A DNA stretch of 64,000 nt from Actinomycetes bacterium. GTDB taxonomy: Bacteria > Actinomycetota > Acidimicrobiia > Acidimicrobiales > Palsa-688. The stretch is taken from assembly GCA_021838445.1 (NCBI GenBank), contig JAKCDU010000001.1:1-64000 (forward strand). The letters run 5' to 3'. Both the position numbers and the translations under genes were made by a program. The notes below the pieces were generated by a model. That model was not told where the DNA came from. It did no database searches and saw nothing but the letters and a program-made list of their open reading frames with translations. Shown piece by piece: positions 50,916 to 58,459 of the stretch. Each line of letters begins with the position of its first letter. Within the stretch, counting starts at the first letter, position 1.

Positions 50916-53570
50916 GTGGGGGGACAGCTCGACGAGAGGTCAGACCCCTCGGTAGTGGCGGCCGAGGTCCTGAGACAGGTCGAGGCCGATCCCGAGGCGG
51001 CCCGCCGCCTGCTCGACTCGCTCGACGCCGCTCGGATACAGCAGGCCGGGCCCCAAGCGTTGGGGATGATCGCCCTGGCTCGGGGTCGCCTGGCCCGCCT
51101 GCGAGGCGTGCGGTCGCAGGCCGTGACCGAGTTGGAGTCGGCCGTGGATCTCCTCACGGCCGCCGGTGACCGACGTCAGGCTGCACTGGCCCGCGTCTCG
51201 CTGGCTCTCGAACGGGCCGAGGCCGGCGACTTCGACGTGGCCCTCGATCTCATCACCGGCGCGCTGGCCGTGCTGGAGGGAGGCGACCGGGCCCGGGCCC
51301 TGGCCCAGCGGGCCCTCGTGATGGACCGTTCGGGGCCGCGGCGCGACACCGTCGAGCACTGGAGCCAAGCCATCGTGGCGTTCGAGGCGGTGGGGGCCGT
51401 CGGGGAGGTGGCGGTGTGTCTCCAGAACCGGGCCATAGCCCGGGCTTACGGAGGTGACCTGGCCGGCGCCGAGGCGGATCTGCGCCAGGCCGGGCAGGTC
51501 TTCTCGGAGGGCGGTGACCGCATACGGGCCATGGAGGTGGAGCACAACCTGGGTTTCGTCGCCGCTCGGCGGGGGGACCTGCCCCGTGCCCTCTCCCTCT
51601 TCGACCGGGCCCAGGAGACGGCCCGCCAGCTGGGGGTGCTCCGCCCCCAGGCCCTGGTCGACCGGGTGGAGGTGACGCTTGCCGCGGGCCTGGCCGAGGA
51701 AGCCAGCGCGCTGGCCGAGTCGGCGGTCGATCTGCTCCAGCGGGCCGGATTCCACGCTGATGTGGCCGAGGCCTGCCTACTCGCCGGGCGCGCCCGCGAG
51801 CGCGCCGGCGACCTCCAGGCCTCGGCGTCATGGGCGGCCCGCGCCGAGGATCTCTTCGCCCAGCAGGGGAGGCCCCGCTGGGCTCTCCTGGCCCGCTACC
51901 ACCGTGCCCGCGTCGAGTCGGCCATCCCGCCGTTGCGCACCGAACGGGCCGCCGCTCTGCTCCGCCTGACCGAGGATCTGCGGGCCACGGGATGGTTCGA
52001 TGCCGCCGACGAAGCCGAGTTGACCGCGGCCCGCCTCCTGCTCGCGATGGGCGACGCCGTCGCGGCCCGGCGCATACTGGACGGTCTGGCCCTGGGCCTG
52101 GGCCGGCGTGCCCCTTTGATCCGGCTCGGTATCCGGCTGCTGCAGACCCGCGTCTTCCTGGCCGCAGGAGAGGGGGTGAGGGCCCGCAGGTCCCTCCTCG
52201 GCGCGCTCAACTCTCTCCGCGCCTTCCTGTCCACACTCGGCTCGATCGAGTTGCGCAGTCTGGGCGGCGGACAGACCGCCGAGATCATCGAGCTGGCTGT
52301 GGCGGTCTCAGGTGGCCCCGGTCCGGCCGAGGATGTCTCTGGTGGCCCCGGTCCGGCCGAGGCCATCCTGTGGTGGACCGAGGTGGTCCGCCAGATCACC
52401 CGGGGACCGGGACGGGTCGGGCCTCCCGATCCCGAACTGCTCGCCCTGCTCGAGGCCCTGCGGGCGGTGCACGCCGAGGCGGGTAGGGACGCCATCAGCC
52501 TGGCCGAGGCCACCCGCAGCCGGCAACGCCAGGCCGCCCTCGAGGAGATCATCCGCCGCCGGAGCCGGTCGGCGTCGGCCCCGCCCGGACCGACCAAGGC
52601 GGCACTGGCCCCGACCGCGCTGGCCACCTGGCCTCCCGACGTGACCCTCGTCGACTTCGCCATCGCCGAGGACCGGCTTCACGCGGTGGTGGTGGAGCGG
52701 GGCCGAGCCCGTCTGGTCCAGTTGGGGTCCGTGGGGGAGGCCCGCCGTCTGGTGGCCGGCCTACGCCTGGCCATCGGGCTGAGCGTGGCGGCCGACGCCG
52801 ACGGGGCGGCGTCGCGGCGGGCGACCGAAGCGGCCAGAGGCGCCGAGGAGGCGTTGATCGGCCCGCTGGGTCTCGAGCCGGTGGAACGGATGGTGATCGT
52901 CCCCGAGGGACCACTGTGGTCGGCGCCGTGGTCGGCCCTGCCAGCACTCGCGACGGTGGAAGTGACCGTCGCCGCAACGGCCACCGCGCCACCCCCTCCC
53001 CTCGTGGCCCCGGACCCCGCCCCGGGGCGGGTGCTGCTCGTGGCCGGGCCCGACCTCCACCACGGTGGTGAGGAACTGGACGCCCTCCGGGAGATCTGGC
53101 CCACGGCCGAAGTCCTGGCCGGCCCCCGGGCCAGCGCGGCCGCCGTGCTCGGCGCGCTCGCCGATGCCGACCTGGTGCACATCGCCGCCCACGGGTCCCA
53201 CCGCGGTGATAACCCGATGCTCTCCGGGGTGCGGCTCCGCGACGGGGTACTGACCGGCTACGAGCTGTCCACCGCGCCCATCGCCGCCCGACTGGTGGTC
53301 CTGTCGTGCTGCGAGACGGGCATGGCCCACACGACTAGTGGCCTAGGGCTGGCCCAGCTTCTGACCCAGTCCGGCGGGCGGGCGGCGGTGGCCAGCGTCT
53401 GCCCGGTGTCGGACAGCTCGGCGGTCGGGCTCATGGCGTCCCTGCACCGGTCCCTGGCCCGTGGGCGCAGCCCGGCTGGCGCGCTGAGAGACGTAGGGCC
53501 GGCCGCCGGCTCGGGGCCGCGCTCACCCACCGCCGCCGGGTTCGTGTGCTTCGGTTCGGCTCCGGGGTGA
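50916..53570 (+). CDS. TPR-CHAT protease-like protein
   Basis: An 884-residue protein. Residues about 20-520 are TPR-like helical repeats (for example AVTELESAVDLLTAAGD, RALSLFDRAQETARQLG). The C-terminal CHAT domain (about 620-884) is caspase-like, with catalytic His759 in HIAAHGSHRGDNPMLSG and Cys799 in VLSCCETGM; GGRAAVASVCPVSDSSAV follows. It should be a cysteine protease activated through its repeats. A tandem 10-residue duplication (SGGPGPAE) lies in the linker at 52311-52362. Third gene of the sigma operon. Confidence 0.88.
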   Translation: MGGQLDERSDPSVVAAEVLRQVEADPEAARRLLDSLDAARIQQAGPQALGMIALARGRLARLRGVRSQAVTELESAVDLLTAAGDRRQAALARVSLALERAEAGDFDVALDLITGALAVLEGGDRARALAQRALVMDRSGPRRDTVEHWSQAIVAFEAVGAVGEVAVCLQNRAIARAYGGDLAGAEADLRQAGQVFSEGGDRIRAMEVEHNLGFVAARRGDLPRALSLFDRAQETARQLGVLRPQALVDRVEVTLAAGLAEEASALAESAVDLLQRAGFHADVAEACLLAGRARERAGDLQASASWAARAEDLFAQQGRPRWALLARYHRARVESAIPPLRTERAAALLRLTEDLRATGWFDAADEAELTAARLLLAMGDAVAARRILDGLALGLGRRAPLIRLGIRLLQTRVFLAAGEGVRARRSLLGALNSLRAFLSTLGSIELRSLGGGQTAEIIELAVAVSGGPGPAEDVSGGPGPAEAILWWTEVVRQITRGPGRVGPPDPELLALLEALRAVHAEAGRDAISLAEATRSRQRQAALEEIIRRRSRSASAPPGPTKAALAPTALATWPPDVTLVDFAIAEDRLHAVVVERGRARLVQLGSVGEARRLVAGLRLAIGLSVAADADGAASRRATEAARGAEEALIGPLGLEPVERMVIVPEGPLWSAPWSALPALATVEVTVAATATAPPPPLVAPDPAPGRVLLVAGPDLHHGGEELDALREIWPTAEVLAGPRASAAAVLGALADADLVHIAAHGSHRGDNPMLSGVRLRDGVLTGYELSTAPIAARLVVLSCCETGMAHTTSGLGLAQLLTQSGGRAAVASVCPVSDSSAVGLMASLHRSLARGRSPAGALRDVGPAAGSGPRSPTAAGFVCFGSAPG
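52311..52362 (+). repeat. In-frame 30-bp tandem duplication inside the CHAT gene
   Basis: A 22-base sequence beginning GGTGGCCCCGGTCCGG occurs at 52311-52332 and again at 52341-52362, with a period of 30 bases, so ten codons are repeated in frame (SGGPGPAED/SGGPGPAEA). It lengthens a flexible linker between the TPR and CHAT parts and may vary in number among strains. Confidence 0.8.
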
Positions 53571-53592
53571 TGAACCACCGGACGACATAGTA

Positions 53593-53617
53593 GATTTTGA
53601 CGTCGACGAACAAAATC
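53593..53617. promoter_or_regulatory. Inverted repeat GATTTTG...CAAAATC
   Basis: Perfect 7-bp arms (53593-53599 and 53611-53617) with an 11-base spacer, AT-rich, about 55 bases before the amidohydrolase start. Probable operator/promoter of the amidohydrolase-SDR pair. Confidence 0.5.
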
Positions 53618-53672
53618 GACGCCGGAGCCGGGGTCGATACCAGGCCCGCCTGCCGGGCGGATAGGAGCCAAC

Positions 53673-54944
53673 GTGCAGCTCGACGACATGATCCTGGTGA
53701 GCATCGACGATCACATGATCGAACCTCCCGACATGTACAAGAACCACGTCCCGGCCAGATGGGCGGACCAGATGCCCAAGGTGGAACGCGACGAAGCGGG
53801 CGTCGACCAGTGGGTCTTCCAGGGCGAGAGGACCTCGACGCCCTTCGGGATGGCGGCCACCGTCGGCTGGCCCAGCGAGGAGTGGGGGTTCAACCCGGGT
53901 GTCTACTCTGAGCTGAGGCCCGGTTGCTTCGACGTCCACGAGCGGGTACGCGACATGAACGCCAATGGCGTGCTCGCCTCCATGAACTTCCCGACCATGG
54001 CCGGCTGGAACGCCCGCACCTTCACCGAGACGTCGGACAAGGAAGTGGCGCTGGTGATGCTCCAGGCCTATAACGACTGGGCCGTCGACGAGTGGGCCGC
54101 CGCCTACCCCGGCCGGTTCATCCCGCTCGGGATCGTCCCGATGTGGGACGTGGACCTGGCCGCCGCCGAGGTGCGTCGCCTGGCCGCCAAGGGGTGCCGT
54201 TCGATCAGCTTCCTCGAGACGCCGCACGTCCAGGGTTTCCCGAGCTTCCTATCGGGCTACTGGGACCCGATGCTCTCTGCCCTGGTGGACGCCAACATGG
54301 TGCTGTCCCTGCACATCGGCGCCGGCTTCGATGTCATCCGGAGGGCTCCCGAGGCGCCGGTGGACCATCTGATGGTGTTGGCCTGCCAGATCAGCGCCAT
54401 CACCGCTCAGGACCTGCTCTTCGGACCCACCCTGCGCCGCTTCCCGGGTCTGCGCGTCGCTCTCTCCGAGGGTGGGATCGGCTGGATTCCCTTCTACTTC
54501 GACCGCATCGACCGTCACTACAGCAACCAGTCCTGGCTGCACCACGACGACGACTTCGGCGGGAAGCGGCCTTCGGAGGTGTTCCGGGAGCACATCCTGG
54601 CCTGCTTCATCACCGACCCGTCCGGGCTGGCTCTGCGGGACCGCATCGGGATAGAGAACATCGCCTGGGAATGCGACTACCCCCACACCGACACCACCTG
54701 GCCCGAATCGCCGGAGTTCGCCTGGCGGGAGTTGCAGGAAGCCGGCTGCCGGGACGAGGAGATCCACAAGATCACCTGGGAGAACGCCTGCCAGTTCTTC
54801 GACTGGGATCCCTTCGCCCACACACCGAAGGCTGAGGCGACCGTCGGGGCGCTGCGGGCCCTGGCGCCAGACGTGGATGTGCGCCGGATGTCCAAGCAGG
54901 AGTGGCGTCGGCGCAACGAGGCGGCCGGTATCGGCGTGTTCTAG
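53673..54944 (+). CDS. Amidohydrolase-2 family metal-dependent hydrolase/decarboxylase
   Basis: A 423-residue TIM-barrel enzyme. VSIDDHMIEPPDMY is the N-terminal metal motif; MNFPTMAG, LSLHIGAGFDV, LSEGGIGWIPFYFDRIDRH and WECDYPHTDTTWPES (with the catalytic Asp) are typical of the ACMSD/2,3-dihydroxybenzoate-decarboxylase-like amidohydrolases common in actinobacterial lipid and aromatic catabolism. GTG start. It is followed by an SDR gene 78 bases on, so it may decarboxylate or hydrolyse a substrate that the SDR reduces or oxidises. Confidence 0.85.
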   Translation: MQLDDMILVSIDDHMIEPPDMYKNHVPARWADQMPKVERDEAGVDQWVFQGERTSTPFGMAATVGWPSEEWGFNPGVYSELRPGCFDVHERVRDMNANGVLASMNFPTMAGWNARTFTETSDKEVALVMLQAYNDWAVDEWAAAYPGRFIPLGIVPMWDVDLAAAEVRRLAAKGCRSISFLETPHVQGFPSFLSGYWDPMLSALVDANMVLSLHIGAGFDVIRRAPEAPVDHLMVLACQISAITAQDLLFGPTLRRFPGLRVALSEGGIGWIPFYFDRIDRHYSNQSWLHHDDDFGGKRPSEVFREHILACFITDPSGLALRDRIGIENIAWECDYPHTDTTWPESPEFAWRELQEAGCRDEEIHKITWENACQFFDWDPFAHTPKAEATVGALRALAPDVDVRRMSKQEWRRRNEAAGIGVF

Positions 54945-55022
54945 GAGGGGGCTCGGTTGGGGCTTTCGGCTAGGGTGATCGGCCGCTCCGGGGCGTCCCG
55001 GCGGCGGCGAGGGGAGGTCCGC

Positions 55023-55892
55023 ATGTCGTCCGAACAGTCCATGCCGGCAACGGTGTCGGGACCGGGTCCGCTTCTTCCCGGCCGGGTCGCGGTCATCACC
55101 GGCGCCGGGGCCGGCATAGGTGCCGCGGCGGCCCGTCTGTTCGCCGCCCACGGGGCTGAAGTGGTCGTCGCCGACATCTCGGCCGCGCTGGCCGCGACCA
55201 CCGTGGAGGCCATCACTGCGGCCGGGGGGTCGGCTGTCGCGGTGGAAGCGGACGTGACCGTCCCCGAACAGGTGACGCGGCTGGCGGCGATGGTCCTCGA
55301 GCGGCACGGCCGCTGCGACATCCTGGTCAACAACGTCGGGCACTGGCTGCGCAACGTGGGGCTGTTCGTCAACGGAGACATGCAGTTCTGGGACGAGCTC
55401 CACAAGATCAATTTCGTCCACGTGATGCTCGCCAGCCGGGAATTCCTCCCGTCGATGATCGAGCGCCGATCGGGCGTCATCATCAACGTCTCGTCCATCG
55501 AGGGACTGCGCGGCTACCCCGAGGATCCGGTCTATGCCGCCTACAAGGCCGCGGTTATCCAGTTCACCCGGAGCCTGGCCGTGCAGGTCGGTAACCTGGG
55601 CGTCCGGGTCAATGGGATTGGACCGGACGTGACCGAGTCCCTCCAGGTCCCCTACGGAGAGTGGGTGCCCGAAGAGCACCAGCACCTGTGGCCTCAGTGG
55701 GTCCCTGTGGGACGGATGGGAGTGGCCGATGACCAGGCCCGAGCCCTGCTCTTTCTCGCCTCCGACCTGTCATCATTCGTGACCGGCCATACCATTCCAA
55801 CGGACGGCGGCACGGGGGCGGCGGGTGGCTGGTACCGGTCCGGCTCTCGCAGCCTTGGCCGCCAGTGGACCAACCGCCCGATCAACCCCTGA
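55023..55892 (+). CDS. Short-chain dehydrogenase/reductase
   Basis: A 289-residue SDR with TGAGAGIG (26-33), the NNVG variant of NNAG (103-106), and Tyr171/Lys175 in YAAYK; the Ser is in INVSS. The end TGHTIPTDGGTGAAGGWYR is longer than usual. ATG chosen because GGGGAGGTCC precedes it; an upstream TTG at 54957 would add an Arg-rich stretch. Likely acts with the amidohydrolase. Confidence 0.87.
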   Translation: MSSEQSMPATVSGPGPLLPGRVAVITGAGAGIGAAAARLFAAHGAEVVVADISAALAATTVEAITAAGGSAVAVEADVTVPEQVTRLAAMVLERHGRCDILVNNVGHWLRNVGLFVNGDMQFWDELHKINFVHVMLASREFLPSMIERRSGVIINVSSIEGLRGYPEDPVYAAYKAAVIQFTRSLAVQVGNLGVRVNGIGPDVTESLQVPYGEWVPEEHQHLWPQWVPVGRMGVADDQARALLFLASDLSSFVTGHTIPTDGGTGAAGGWYRSGSRSLGRQWTNRPINP

Positions 55893-56002
55893 CCCCCGCT
55901 CAGGAGCCCGCCGACGGGGGACGGGCCCGGCGCCGGGGAGCAGCAGTGCCTCGGCGGGCCCGGTCGAGCGATGCGGGCCGACCGGGCCCAGGCGCAACTG
56001 GA

Positions 56003-56515
56003 TCAGCTCTTGGCGGTGACCTTCTTGCGGGGTCGCTTGGTGGCGGCGCTCTTGGAGCGGGCCGCCGTCTTGGTCGCGGCTGCGGTCTTCACGGCGGGCT
56101 CGGCCTTGGCCGCCGGTTCGGCCTTCACTGCGGGTTCGGTCTTGGCCGCCGGGGCGGCCTTGCGAGCGGGAGCCGACTTGCGGGCGGGGGCGGTCTTGCG
56201 GGCGGGGGCGGTCTTGCCCGCCGATGCGGTCTTGCGCGACGACTTGGCCTTGGGGGCGGCCTTGGGGGCCGGGGCGGTGGCCTCGGCGGCAGGAGCCGTG
56301 TCGGCGGCAGGAGCGGCTTTGGCCGCGGGCTGGACTGTTTGGTCCTCGACCACGATGCCGTCACCTAGCAGACCCTTCAGCGACCGCAACGTGGCTCCCT
56401 TGCCACGGGGCTCCGTGAACACTTTAGAAGTGAGCAGTTCGGTGCCGCTGGTACCGATGAGGGCGATGCGGCTGCCGCCGCGTGCTTTGGTGACTACGAG
56501 CTTGGCTACGGCCAT
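56003..56515 (-). CDS. DUF1508-like domain with histone-H1-like tail
   Basis: A 170-residue protein. Residues 1-60 are a small alpha/beta module like DUF1508/YegP (IALIGTSGTELLTSKVF ... ATLRSLKGLLGDGIV). From about residue 63 the chain is nearly only Ala, Lys, Pro and Thr (KTAPARK, KAAPAAK repeats), the composition of histone H1 and of bacterial HU/H1-like nucleoid proteins. The basic tail should bind DNA or RNA non-specifically. It may compact the nucleoid or protect DNA under stress. ATG at 56515; there is no strong ribosome site. Confidence 0.7.
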   Translation of the reverse strand: MAVAKLVVTKARGGSRIALIGTSGTELLTSKVFTEPRGKGATLRSLKGLLGDGIVVEDQTVQPAAKAAPAADTAPAAEATAPAPKAAPKAKSSRKTASAGKTAPARKTAPARKSAPARKAAPAAKTEPAVKAEPAAKAEPAVKTAAATKTAARSKSAATKRPRKKVTAKS

Positions 56516-56861
56516 GTGGACTCCTGGTTAGGGGAAGTGATTCATCGTAGTTTACGAGCAATTCAACTCTGAGCGACGTCATTGCCTTTTCTGGGTGCCC
56601 AGAGTCCTTCGCTGTTGTGAGATTGCCGGTCCCTGGAACGATTTTTGTCGCCACGGTGTGCCCCAATTCACGGATATCGAACGAAACGCCGGACCAGTCG
56701 GCCTTCGCACGAATTCCCGCTGTCCGTATTGTGGAGATCCCGGCTTGAGGGCCTTCCGGAGGGACCCCCGGGAGGCGTCGCGGCTAAAGCCACTAGCGCG
56801 AACGGCCGAGTAATTATCCACGCCTGTCTGGGTTGGAGGCCCGGGCGTATTCGGAGACCAC
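56516..56861. other. 346-bp gap with lower GC content
   Basis: The stretch is less GC-rich than its surroundings. A GTG-initiated frame (56595-56813) contains a CPYCGDPG segment that resembles a zinc knuckle, but its codon use is atypical and I do not call it a gene. A short hairpin CCTTCCGGAGG (near 56753) is present. It may carry the promoter or a leader of the gene at 56862. Confidence 0.35.
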
Positions 56862-57326
56862 GTGCAGTTGACCATGCCGCCTTCAGAACTGATCGAGCCG
56901 CTCGTCGAGTCCGCTGGATTCACGTTCGTGGAAGAAGACGATGTGGCGTTCAGCCTCGGCCTGTGCCGGGAGGTGAACCGCATCTACGGTGACTACCAGG
57001 ACGGGCGGTTGGCGTCTGATGACTCCGTGCTGGCCGGCTTGTCCGTGACGGTCGAGATGCTGGCGGTGCTCAGCCAGTCTGTGTGCGACGGAATGCCGGC
57101 CATGCGGATCACCGTCGCCGCGGCCCAGACCCGCGAGATGCTGGTCGTGGTCTTCGGCCAGGATCCCATGCACAAGAGCCTCGACGACAGCCGGCGGGAC
57201 CGCTGGCGGGATCTCATCGCGACAGCAGCCCTTCAGAGCCCCGTCCCAGCGGCTCTTCCGGCGCCCAGAGCCGATCAGGCCGGCAGGAGTCTGCTGGGTC
57301 GGTGGTTCTCCCGCCGCCGTCGCTGA
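56862..57326 (+). CDS. Hypothetical soluble protein
   Basis: A 154-residue protein with no recognised family. The N-terminal third is acidic (EDDVAFSLGLCREVNRIYGDY), the middle is helical (ASDDSVLAGLSVTVEMLAVL), and the C-terminus is Arg-rich (LLGRWFSRRRR). It reads as a real protein because hydrophobic and charged residues alternate sensibly. GTG start near 56862 without a clear Shine-Dalgarno. Downstream genes are 180 bases away, so its role cannot be inferred from context. Confidence 0.5.
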   Translation: MQLTMPPSELIEPLVESAGFTFVEEDDVAFSLGLCREVNRIYGDYQDGRLASDDSVLAGLSVTVEMLAVLSQSVCDGMPAMRITVAAAQTREMLVVVFGQDPMHKSLDDSRRDRWRDLIATAALQSPVPAALPAPRADQAGRSLLGRWFSRRRR

Positions 57327-57508
57327 TACCCAGTCCTGCGCCTGGCTGCCCGGGAGGCTACCGACGAGCGGCTCAGAGGCCCGGCGAGTTGAACCGCCCG
57401 ACCGGCGGGGGGACCTTCGGCCCGGGGCGTTCCGGGACCAATGGCCCTGCCGGGGGGCGGGCCGGCCGTTTAGCTTGGAAGGTGAGAGAGCAAACGGGAG
57501 GATGCGAC

Positions 57509-57991
57509 ATGCAGGAACCGCTGGTTGGCGCAAGCGTTTGGGAGCAGACCCTCTTCGACCATCTCACCTCACACGAGGAGAACGAGCGGGAGCTCCTGGT
57601 CGAGTACCAGCAGGCGGCCGGTGAGTCGCAGTCCCCGGCCTTCAGGTACCTGGCCGCGCTCATCGTCGAGGACGAGATGCGGCATCACAGGCTGCTCGGG
57701 GAGATGGCCGAATCGCTGCGCCTCGATGCCGAGATGCACCCCGGAGAGCCGGCCGTGCCCCGCCTCGGGGGGTGGGGCCCCGATCCCCACCGGGTCGCCG
57801 AGCTGAGCGACCGCCTCGTGCAGCACGAAGAGATGGACCTGCAGTTCCTCAAGCGACTGCGCAAGGAGATGGACACCATCAAGGACACCACCATGTGGCC
57901 GCTGCTGGTCAAGCTGATGGAGCTCGACACCACCAAGCACATGGAGATCCTCAACTTCGTGCGTCGTCAGTCCAAGCGGGCCCTGTCGTGA
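57509..57991 (+). CDS. Ferritin-like helical protein
   Basis: A 160-residue all-helical protein. The helix pair TLFDHLTSHEENERELLVEY and AALIVEDEMRHHRLLGEMAESL has Glu and Glu-x-x-x-His positions like rubrerythrin/ferritin-type di-iron sites; a third acidic helix (LSDRLVQHEEMDLQFLKRLRKEM) and a fourth with TKHMEILNF follow. It may store iron or reduce peroxide. ATG with GGGAGG 6-7 bases upstream. The next gene, a flavoprotein, overlaps its stop (GTGA). Confidence 0.7.
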   Translation: MQEPLVGASVWEQTLFDHLTSHEENERELLVEYQQAAGESQSPAFRYLAALIVEDEMRHHRLLGEMAESLRLDAEMHPGEPAVPRLGGWGPDPHRVAELSDRLVQHEEMDLQFLKRLRKEMDTIKDTTMWPLLVKLMELDTTKHMEILNFVRRQSKRALS

Positions 57992-58413
57992 GCGGTGACG
58001 CCCCCAACGCCATCCGGACCCTCCGCGGCGACGAGTGCTCACAGCTTCTGGGCGCCGGCCACGTAGGTCGCCTGGGAGTCTGCGGGCCGGACGGTCCGGT
58101 CATCTACCCTGTCAACTACGTGTGGCAGGCCGGCCACATCGCCCTGCGGACCTCCCCCGGTACCGGGCTGGCGGCCGCCGCTCAGAGCGCCGTGGCCTTC
58201 GAGATCGACCACCTCGACGAGGTGACCCGCTCGGGTTGGAGTGTCCTGGTGGTGGGCACCGCCTACGAGGTGACCGACTCCATGGACGAGGTGAGCCTGG
58301 CGTTGCGCGGCGCACCGGTCGACACCTGGGCACCTGGGCCCAAAGCGGTGCTACTGAGGGTCGAACCGCAGTCCATAACCGGCCGCGCCGTGGGACCGGC
58401 CCCTGACATCTGA
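57988..58413 (+). CDS. Pyridoxamine-5'-phosphate-oxidase-like flavoprotein
   Basis: A 141-residue split-barrel protein: IRTLRGDECSQLLGAGHVGRLGV, IYPVNYVWQAGHIALRTSPGTGL, AFEIDHLDEVTRSGWSVLVVGTAYEV. The pattern fits FMN- or F420-binding PNPOx-like proteins common in actinobacteria. The GTG overlaps the ferritin-like stop, so the pair is cotranslated and may act together in redox protection. It ends 35 bases before the convergent phosphoketolase gene. Confidence 0.8.
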   Translation: MSGDAPNAIRTLRGDECSQLLGAGHVGRLGVCGPDGPVIYPVNYVWQAGHIALRTSPGTGLAAAAQSAVAFEIDHLDEVTRSGWSVLVVGTAYEVTDSMDEVSLALRGAPVDTWAPGPKAVLLRVEPQSITGRAVGPAPDI

Positions 58414-58432
58414 TCGGCCGCGGTCGCTGACC

Positions 58433-58459
58433 GGCCCGGCGCGCCGCCTCAGCCGGGCC
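58433..58459. terminator. Hairpin between convergent genes
   Basis: GGCCCGGC (58433-58440) pairs with GCCGGGCC (58452-58459) around an 11-base loop. It overlaps the phosphoketolase stop and lies after the flavoprotein gene, so it could stop transcription from both sides. Confidence 0.5.

Noticed and set aside
56595-56813. Small CPYCGDPG zinc-knuckle protein
   Set aside because: The motif is suggestive, but codon use is unlike the neighbours, there is only one Cys pair in context and the frame has no ribosome site, so it was left as part of a gap description.
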